Shown: positions 56,652 to 64,000 of the stretch, piece by piece
Numbering within the stretch: position 1 is the first letter of the stretch
Layout: each line of letters begins with the position of its first letter
Assembly (NCBI GenBank): GCA_021029095.1
Contig: JAJOHG010000080.1
Coordinates: forward strand, 1 to 64,000
Length of the DNA stretch: 64,000 nt
Origin: Phellopilus nigrolimitatus
Taxonomy: Eukaryota; Basidiomycota; Agaricomycetes; Hymenochaetales; Hymenochaetaceae
Reading direction: 5' to 3'
Made by a program: the position numbers and the translations under genes
Notes under the pieces: generated by a model
The model's database searches: none
What the model was told of the DNA's origin: nothing
What the model saw: only the letters and a program-made list of their open reading frames with translations

Positions 56652-59600
56652 GTGATGTCATTGAGTTTGCTCGGCCGATGAAAGACATCGAATCGTTTTC
56701 TCCCGTCAAGCTCGACACCGGATTGGACTCTTCAACCCTCAAGGAAAATAACTAGCCAAGTCTGCTCTCCGACTTCCTTCTTGCTGGAGCAGGCATGATG
56801 CGGGCAAGACCGCACCAGACTCCATCGTAGATGCGACGTGTTGTACCTTAACACATATACCTGTAATCTCATAAATGCACATACACAAAGCAGCATCAGA
56901 TACCAGCTTTGTATTGCGTTGTTATTTTGGAGTGAATCCGATGGGCAGGACTTTTATATAAAGGGTTCTTCTTCCAAGAATTGAGATTCATTATCAGGTC
57001 TTTTGTATCCGACAAAAACGCAAAAAATACTCGAATTGTCAGACATACTCATACATGTACGTACATCGTATACAGAAAACAAACGGACCATCCCATACAA
57101 AAACGAAAAACGCAAAGGAAAAACGCATACAAGCGAGACCAGCCAGCTCCCGCCAGTGCGCTCTACGCTCTCCCGAGCTCCACCCAACACATTGGCACAG
57201 GAGGCTTTTTTAGCCAGGTCTGCACACCCGCGTATCCAAAAACGCGTGATTGCGCAACCCAGGCGAGCCCGCCAGCGAGTCATGTTGTTGGGGGGGTGGC
57301 GGGACCGAGAGCGCGGCTGGGCGAGAAAATCAAACAACGCCTGGCTACAGCCATGATATGAAGCCGGAAACAAAATAACAGAGCAAAAGCGCCAGCTGCA
57401 AGACCGCTCAGTCGAGGAATCCGGACACGGTGATCCGACAAACGCGCGCGGGCGCGTGTCATGAGCTCTACCGCTACCAGCCACGGCCCGCCATTTATAG
57501 CTATTCCTGTCCGCAAGCTATTTCGCACACGTAGACACGGCTGGTCTGCATGTACGCTGCGGAGCCGCTTCTGTGCGGAAAAATGGCGGAATAGACTAGG
57601 GCGCGGAGCGCTAAAACCGTGCAGGCCGAGGAAAATCAAGGTCGAGAACAAGAACGGCGCGCCGCGCCGCACTGCAGCCCGGTCGCCATCCAGCGCGAAA
57701 CGGAGGCGCGCGTGAAGATGGCGGCTGGCTCATCCACCGCTCGTCAGTCCAGTCAAGCCGGGAGACAGACTGGGTCTCCCGGTCTACGTAATGCGCGCTC
57801 CAGACCGGCACCCAGCGCAGCCACTGGCTGATCATGTGGCAAGCGGGGCCGCTGCGTTCCTACCCGGGCGCAGAGCGGGCCCCGCTGTGTGCTGTTCAGT
57901 GTGCCGTGCCGCGTTGGGGGGAGGTAAGGGAGCGCGCGCAGTCGGATGACTGAACTTCCACATATTGTGCGTGGAGAACGGGGAGTGTCCAAAGACGCAC
58001 GTCCGCCTACCTATAACGAGATCGAAACGAGCCAGCCGTGCAGCCAGATGATGAGAAAACGAACGACCTAACATGTACCATCTGACGGCTGTTGCGCGCC
58101 AGATGGGCGCGCCCTGAGGGTAGCGTCGCGCGTGCTCTTCGCGCCGCATCCCGCTTCCGTCATGGATCACCTATATTCTGACATGCGAGAGCCTGCCAAG
58201 CCTCCGCACACGGTGCTCGGCGACGCTCGCACGGGTCAGGCTTGACGTCGTGATTCTAGCGGACGGCGGGGCTGGCTAAAGCGCAGATCGACAACCACCA
58301 TGCGGCTTCAAGGAACGGCCCCGAAGCCACGTCGCGCGACATATGTATTTGAATACGATCCGCAAGGAAGACGCGGGAGCAGGATAAAATAAAGGAACTA
58401 CCGTGCTCTACGTAGCAGCAAGAAATAGCGGCAGCGAAAAGTTGATTCGGAAAGAAGCGGAAAAGACGTTTGAACGACAGCCGCCGACACAAACCATCAG
58501 ATTAAATCGAGTACGTTAGTTAGCCTTGCAATCGAACGAGCAGAACAGGAAACGCACCTGGACTCAATAGATCACCAGAAAGTAAAGCACCGGATCTCCA
58601 ATTCTGCGCGGCACGCATCGGCAGCCCACTACCCAAAGCGCAGTCGATGACGAGCTAGATTATACCAGGCCGGCGCACACAGACCCGGACCCTGCGCAGT
58701 CTGTGCGGAGCTGACCTGGCTAGTTTCACCGGACAACCGCTTTGGGGGGAAGCAAAGGCGCGATATCGGCTGGCTGCAGTACGGGATCTGCGTGGAAGGT
58801 GATGACTGTGTCCAAGCATGTATCATCAACCTTTAAAAAAAGGGAAAAGACTCAGCCGTGGATCTCAACGAAAAGAATGTCTTGTCAAGTCTCAAAGACC
58901 TATTTATGGCAAATATCGACGACGCTCGTTCTCTGCTTCCCGAGGGTCCGTCCCTCAGCTTGGCAACCCTCGCCAAGGCATACTAAGCCCAAAGCGTATG
59001 AAAATTGCTATCGTCATAGGTCTGGTGTACTGATTCTGGAGCGCACGAAGCAGACCTGAGCGGAGGAATCGCTTTGGGGAAGTCACACCGGCTGGATTCG
59101 AGAAGCTTAGGGAGTGCTCTCAGAGCATGACCTGCAGCGAAATATTATAATAAACGATCATCAAATACTCCCCTGAGGCGCGAAGGACATTTGGAACTCC
59201 TCGAAACCTCACGGCCGCGCACCATTCTACGAGCTATCCGGGAAGATAATGACGATCAGGACTTGCTTTCTGATACGTAGGTATCAGTCGCTGGGTCTTC
59301 AGGAGGCGAAGTCGTTAGCTTGGGGTCTGTACTATAAGCGATTGAGAAACGTACCATCACCAAGGCTTTTTGAGACCTCGAAGGATGGCTAAAAAGGAAG
59401 TTTCGGGCGACAGGCTGAGTAGAAGACATCTCAGCTGCTTGCCGGGATCGGATCCAGAATGCGAGAGCTCAAAAACACGGTTGGATTGCGCCGTTTTCCG
59501 CGTAGACCGGTCTTGCAGGGGTCAGGTACTGTGGATGGGGTGTCGTCAGGCAGGACAGGAGACACTGAAGAAACGAGATGCCAGATAAGACGTAGTATTT

Positions 59601-60111
59601 ATGGGTTGAAAGGGCTGCGACATTGGTCTCTCGATTGCTCTGCGTATACAGGAGAGGTGCGATTTCGAGTAGGTCAAAGGAAGATTGAGTCCCCGAGTTC
59701 AGACATTCTTAAACACGCGGACGGACACGTGCGTCTCTCGAAGGATCGCACGACTTTGTGAAATCACTTGATGGAGGAAGAAGGCAGTTCAGCGACCAAG
59801 CATATCGCAAGTTTCGAAAGATAACAGACGGAAAGGTAATCTGGGTTGTGAATTGGGATAATACTGCTGCAACGTGACTGAGGCGCTTCTCTTCTGTAGA
59901 GATACCTTTTAGTTGAAGCAATTGGGTACTCTCGATGGTGACGGGCACGAGGCGGCGAATTTTCTGTCGAGGAATCCGGCCCATATCTGGTATCGCATGC
60001 TCTGAGCGAGCAATTATGAGAGTAGAGTAACTAGTTTTGTTGGCAACAGAGATGTTGAGATTGGGATGGCGACATCTTCGTGGCCGCTTGACGCAAACAT
60101 CGAGAGTGACG
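56652..60111 (+). repeat. Tandem repeat unit 1 (about 3.46 kb)
   Basis: It begins GTGATGTCATTGAGTTTGCTCGG, carries a degraded CsbD 3' exon at about 56785-56815, the 3'-flank text (56830-57080), a GC-rich stretch (57.1-57.9) and a TATA-like tract ATAAAATAAAGG near 58385. It then has TTGCAATCGAACGAGCAGAACAGG (58.5) and the relic coding segments. No intact gene is supported; long GC-driven frames on both strands are not conserved. Confidence 0.75.
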
Positions 60112-60291
60112 GTGACGTCATTGAGTTCGCTCGGCTCAGCATGGCTCATGCTACGAACAATCTGGAAAATAAAAGGCATCGAAGAAATCGTTTTACTTTC
60201 TCCAAGCTCGACCGGCCTGGACTCTTAAAGGCTCAAGAAATCTATTTAATCGAGTGCGAGTTTGCTGACGCCGGCTTCTTTCTTTCTGTAG

Positions 60292-60341
60292 GCAACGCCC
60301 AACAAGATGCGGGCAAGCAGAAGCAGAAGATCAACGAGTGA
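60292..60341 (+). pseudogene. Solitary last exon of a CsbD/Hmp1-like gene
   Basis: 50 nt, exactly the length of the last exon of the intact gene, preceded by a polypyrimidine tract and TGTAG acceptor. It encodes [16 protein letters not shown] and a stop. The two upstream exons are absent; the preceding sequence is unrelated unit DNA. Confidence 0.85.
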
Positions 60342-61544
60342 TCGCACCCGGACTCCATAGTGAACACGTCGCGTTGTATCCTACCCGTATTCTCTTAATT
60401 TCATAAATGCTCGTACGCACTACCTAAAGAAATATCAGACACCAGCTCTCTATTGGATCGTTATTCCGGAGTCCCTGAATCCGATCGACCGGATTTGAAG
60501 GGCCCTTCTTCCCAGAATTAAGACACTCTTTATCAGAACTCTGTATGTGACAAAAAACATACAAAAACTCGAATTTCCAGAGATACTCATACATTTACGT
60601 ACATCGCATTCAGTATACGGAACTTCCCAGCCAAAATCAAAACGCAATGCGAGACTAGCCAACCGACGTCCGCCGGGGCGCTCGACGTCTCGCGCTCTTC
60701 GCTCTCCCGAGCTCCCCCAATACAAGAGCATGCACTTACACAAGCCAGATTCGCACATTCACGTATCCAGAATGACGCAGTTGCACAACTGGGCTGGCCC
60801 ATTGGCGAAGCAGGTTGTCGAGGGACGGCGGGACCGAAGGCATAAAAATCAACTAATGTCGGGCGCGCGAGCGGCTGCAGCCACGACAGCCGAAACAAAA
60901 ACAAAAAAACAAAAGCGCTAGCGGCCAGACCGCTTAATCGAGGAAGCCGGACACGGCGACCAGACAAACGCGTGCGAGCGCGTGTTCCGAGCTCTGCTCC
61001 CCACAGCCACATCCCGCCATTTCTCGATTTGGATGAAATGGAGTCCACAGAATTCGGTGCATACGCCGGTCTGGCCGGTCTGCATGCCCGCTGCGGAGCC
61101 GCTTCGGAGAAACGGCGGGGTCGGCTAGGGTGCAGAGCACTAAATCGTGCAGACCGAGGAAGGCTGAGGAAGGCTGGGGACGGGAACGGCGCGCCGCGCC
61201 GCCGTCTAGCGCGAGACGGAGGCTCCGTTCGCCACGTTCTGGGGAGCGAAGGTAAGGGCACGCGCGTAGGCGCATAACCGGACTTCCACGAATTGTGCAC
61301 GTGAGGATGGGTGGGCCCGAAGACGCGAGGCCGTCTAAGCTCCACCCTGGAATGCAAACAAAAATGAGCCGGGCGTGCATCGACAAAATGAAAAAACGAC
61401 CTCCTGTATACGATATGACTGCCGCCGTACACAGTTCTTCCCAGCTGCCACATGCGTGCGCCCTCCGGCCGCGCGCGCTCTTCGCACCACATCCCGCTTC
61501 CGTCGCTATTCCCGTCTGCCCAAGCGTTCGTTGATAGGAGAAAA

Positions 61545-61591
61545 CAAGCCTCCGCGCACGACGCTCGGCGGCGAGCGCGCGCGGAGGCTTG
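61545..61591. other. Perfect 13-bp stem hairpin with nested inner stem
   Basis: CAAGCCTCCGCGC pairs exactly with GCGCGGAGGCTTG across 21 nt. The spacer contains a second perfect stem, CGCTCG-GCGG-CGAGCG. It could extrude as a cruciform or fold in RNA. Confidence 0.7.
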
Positions 61592-63199
61592 GGTTAGAGA
61601 CGTCGGGAGACGGGGTACGGACGGCGGTGCTGACTAAGGCGCAAATCCGCAACCAACATGCGACTTCAAGGAAAGGACGCGAAGCAACGTCATACGTATT
61701 CGAACGCGAGCGACAAGTATCGTCGGGAGAAATATAAAATAAAGGAAGTGTCGGTGGTCCATGCAGCAAGCAATAGCAGCAGTAATGAGTTGAGTCGGAG
61801 AAGCGGGAAAGGCATCTGAACGACAGCCGCCGACGCAGCATGTCCTCAGATTAAATCAATACGTAGCCTTGTAATCGAATGAGCAGAACAGGAAACGCAC
61901 CTGGACTCAATAGATCACGAGAAAGTAAAACACCGGATCTCCAATTCTGCGCGGCACGCATCGGCAGCCCAATGCGCACTTCGAGATCCAACTATGCCAG
62001 GCCAACGCACACAGATCCGGTCCGGGTGTAGTCTGTGCGGAGCGTACCTGGATGGTTTCGATGGGCAGCCGCTTTGGGGGGGAGGTAAATGAGCGGTATG
62101 GCTGCAGGTCCGGTATCTGCGTGGAAGATGATGACTGTGTCTAAACCCATGCGTTATCAACCTGAAGACACGAGAAAAAGTAGCTGAGTCAGCCATGAAT
62201 CTCAGCAAAAAGGACGACTTGTCAGGTCTTGAAAACACTATCCACGAACAATCTCGACGACGCTCGTTCTCTGTTCTCTCGATGCCCGCCATTCATCCTA
62301 TCAGTCTCCTCCAAGAGATGAGAAGCCCGAAGCTTGCGCCGTGGTAGACAGCTCAGGTCTAGAATACGACTTCGAGAGTGCACAAAACGGACATAAACCT
62401 GACGAGTCGCCCTGGGGAAGTCGCTGGCAGCTGGATGTCCCGAATCAAAGGTTGTTTTGAAGGACCTGACTATTCTGGGTTACCGCAAAGACGACAAAGA
62501 AATTAAATTGCAAGGCGATGAGCTTTCTGAGAAGACGCGTTGGGAGATGGGGCGCGAGATCACAGGATTAGATAGCGTGATTTTCTACGTAGGCCGTTTT
62601 TGAGGGGGTGAAGTACTGTAGATGGGGTGTCGTTAGGAAGGACGGGAGAAAGTGGAGACACGATGTCAGATAAGACGTAGTACTTATGGGGGGAAAGAGC
62701 TGATATAAACGATCTCTTGATTGCTCGGATTACACAAGATAGGTACGAGTTGGAAGAAGCCTGAGTTCCAGAAAATCACTTTCAGACATTCCTAAACACG
62801 CGGACGGACACATGAGCATCTCTCGAAGAATCGGGCGACTTTGTGAGGTCACTTGATGCAGGAAGAAGGCAGTTCAGCAACCAAGCTTATCGCAAGCTTC
62901 AAAAGATGCCAGATGGAAAGGCAGCTTGGGTTGTGAGTTTGGATAACGCTGCTGCAGCGTGACTGAAGCGCTCCTCTTGTGCGGAGATACCCTATAGTTG
63001 AAGCACGTGGATGTTCTCGACGGCGATGGGCACGAGCCGATGAACTATCTATCGAGGAATCCCGCTCACATTTGGCATCGCATGTTTTGAGCAAAAGTGG
63101 CGAGCAAATATGAGAGTAGAATGACTAGCTTTGTTGGCGAGTGGAAAGCCAGAGATGTTGAGCGTGGCCATCATTAGGTGTGCCAGTGACGATGAGTCG

Positions 63200-64000
63200 A
63201 TGACGTCATTGAATTCGATCGGCTGTTGACAAGTCAGTGTGCTTGGAAAATAATAGACATCGAAGGAATCGGTTTACTCTCGCCAAGCTCGACCGGACTG
63301 GACTCTAAAAAGGCCAGATAAAAATATCTAGTCAAGTGCGTGTTTGCTGACGTTGGATTCTTTTCTTGCTGTAATCAACGAGTGATCTTGCCCTCCCCCC
63401 ACCTCCCCCGTCTCTCCTTTGTAGATGCGACGCGTTGTATCCTACCCATATACCTGTGATTTCATGACGTTCATGCGCATTACTTATCAAATACCATTAC
63501 TGTATACGTCGTTATTCCGGAGCGCCTGAATCCGATCGACTAGACTTGAAGGACCCTTCTTCGAAGACTTTATCACATCCTCCTTGACCTTTGTATCCGA
63601 CAAAGACGCAAAACAATAATCGAATTGCCAGAAATACTCCTACATATACGTATATCGCATACAACAAACGCATCTCCCCATATAAGAACAAAAAATGAAA
63701 AGAAAAAAAAGCACAAGCCAACACTCGCCGCTCTACGCTTTCCATTGCTCCCCCAATATCAACGAGTACAAGTACGAGCAAGGCCTGCACAGCCACGTAA
63801 ACAGAAAGGCGAGGTTACGCAGTCCGGACGAGCCTTCCAGCGAAATATGATACTGGGGGACGACGGGACCGGGAGCGCGGCTGGGTGGAAAAATCAAACA
63901 ATGCCTGACTACAGCCATGGTATGATGCCGGAAACAAGATAATAAATCAAAGGCGCCAGCGACCGGACCGCTCAGTTGAAAAGGCCGGCGGACATGGTGA
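63200..64000 (+). repeat. Tandem repeat unit 3, cut by the window edge
   Basis: It begins ATGACGTCATTGAATTCGATC and repeats the start of units 1 and 2: a CsbD exon remnant reduced to GTAATCAACGAGTGA at 63371-63385, then the 3'-flank text to about 63660 and the start of the GC-rich stretch. Confidence 0.7.

Larger units (their letters stand above)
60112..63199 (+). repeat. Tandem repeat unit 2 (about 3.09 kb)
   Basis: Same order of segments as unit 1, starting GTGACGTCATTGAGTTCGC. It keeps the best preserved CsbD 3' exon (60292-60341). Its hairpin at 61545-61591 is perfect, whereas the equivalents near 58.2 and 54.5 kb are broken. A TATA-like ATATAAAATAAAGG lies near 61733. Confidence 0.75.

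Noticed and set aside
60587..61492. 301-codon minus-strand frame in tandem unit 2
   Set aside because: The equivalent DNA in units 1 and 3 and in the inverted copy has no corresponding frame. The composition is GC-driven.

Overview
The window looks like a chromosomal segment of a mushroom-forming basidiomycete (Agaricomycetes). Genes are broken by many 50-70 nt GT-AG introns with very short exons. Families present include a lineage-expanded F-box family, a fungal 2OG-Fe(II)-oxygenase-like protein, a basidiomycete CsbD/Hmp1-type small protein, a GH15 glucoamylase-like hydrolase and a salicylate-hydroxylase-like FAD monooxygenase. No rRNA, tRNA or CRISPR array was recognised. The species cannot be named from the sequence alone.

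Region 1 (1-36.3 kb) is a segmentally duplicated array. Nine copies of one four-exon F-box gene are readable: one partial on the plus strand at the left edge and eight on the minus strand. A tenth, decayed copy lies at 46.9-47.7 kb. Three F-box genes have a divergently oriented neighbour with the fold signature of a 2OG-Fe(II) oxygenase: one intact (20.0 kb), one pseudogene (29.5 kb) and one truncated relic (9.3 kb). Between the F-box genes lie repeated GC-rich blocks. They derive from a dual-specificity phosphatase (intact at 3.06 kb, fragments at 4.8 and 26.5 kb) and from an unknown small gene with a TGACGTCA promoter (about 4.1, 16.8 and 26.9 kb). A dead copy of the GPI-transamidase subunit gene PIG-T/GPI16 sits at 24-26 kb. 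The ancestral block can be read as phosphatase, small gene, F-box gene (reverse), oxygenase-like gene.

Region 2 (36.3-44.6 kb) holds ordinary genes: a GH15 gene that I reconstruct with 36 exons, an FAD monooxygenase with three exons, and an unrelated single-exon F-box/LRR-like gene. Region 3 (44.6-52.3 kb) is gene-poor.

Region 4 (52.4-64.0 kb) is dominated by a repeat unit of about 3.1-3.5 kb. One inverted copy is attached to an intact CsbD/Hmp1-like gene (55.9-56.3 kb, minus). Three plus-strand copies follow in tandem, and each begins with a degraded 3' end of that gene. A 580-bp composite inverted-repeat insertion interrupts only the inverted copy.

Functional reading: the F-box proteins probably act as variable SCF ubiquitin-ligase adaptors. 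The linked oxygenase-like protein has lost the usual iron-binding and 2-oxoglutarate-binding residues, so the co-duplicated pair may be a fast-evolving recognition or regulatory module. That last statement is inference.
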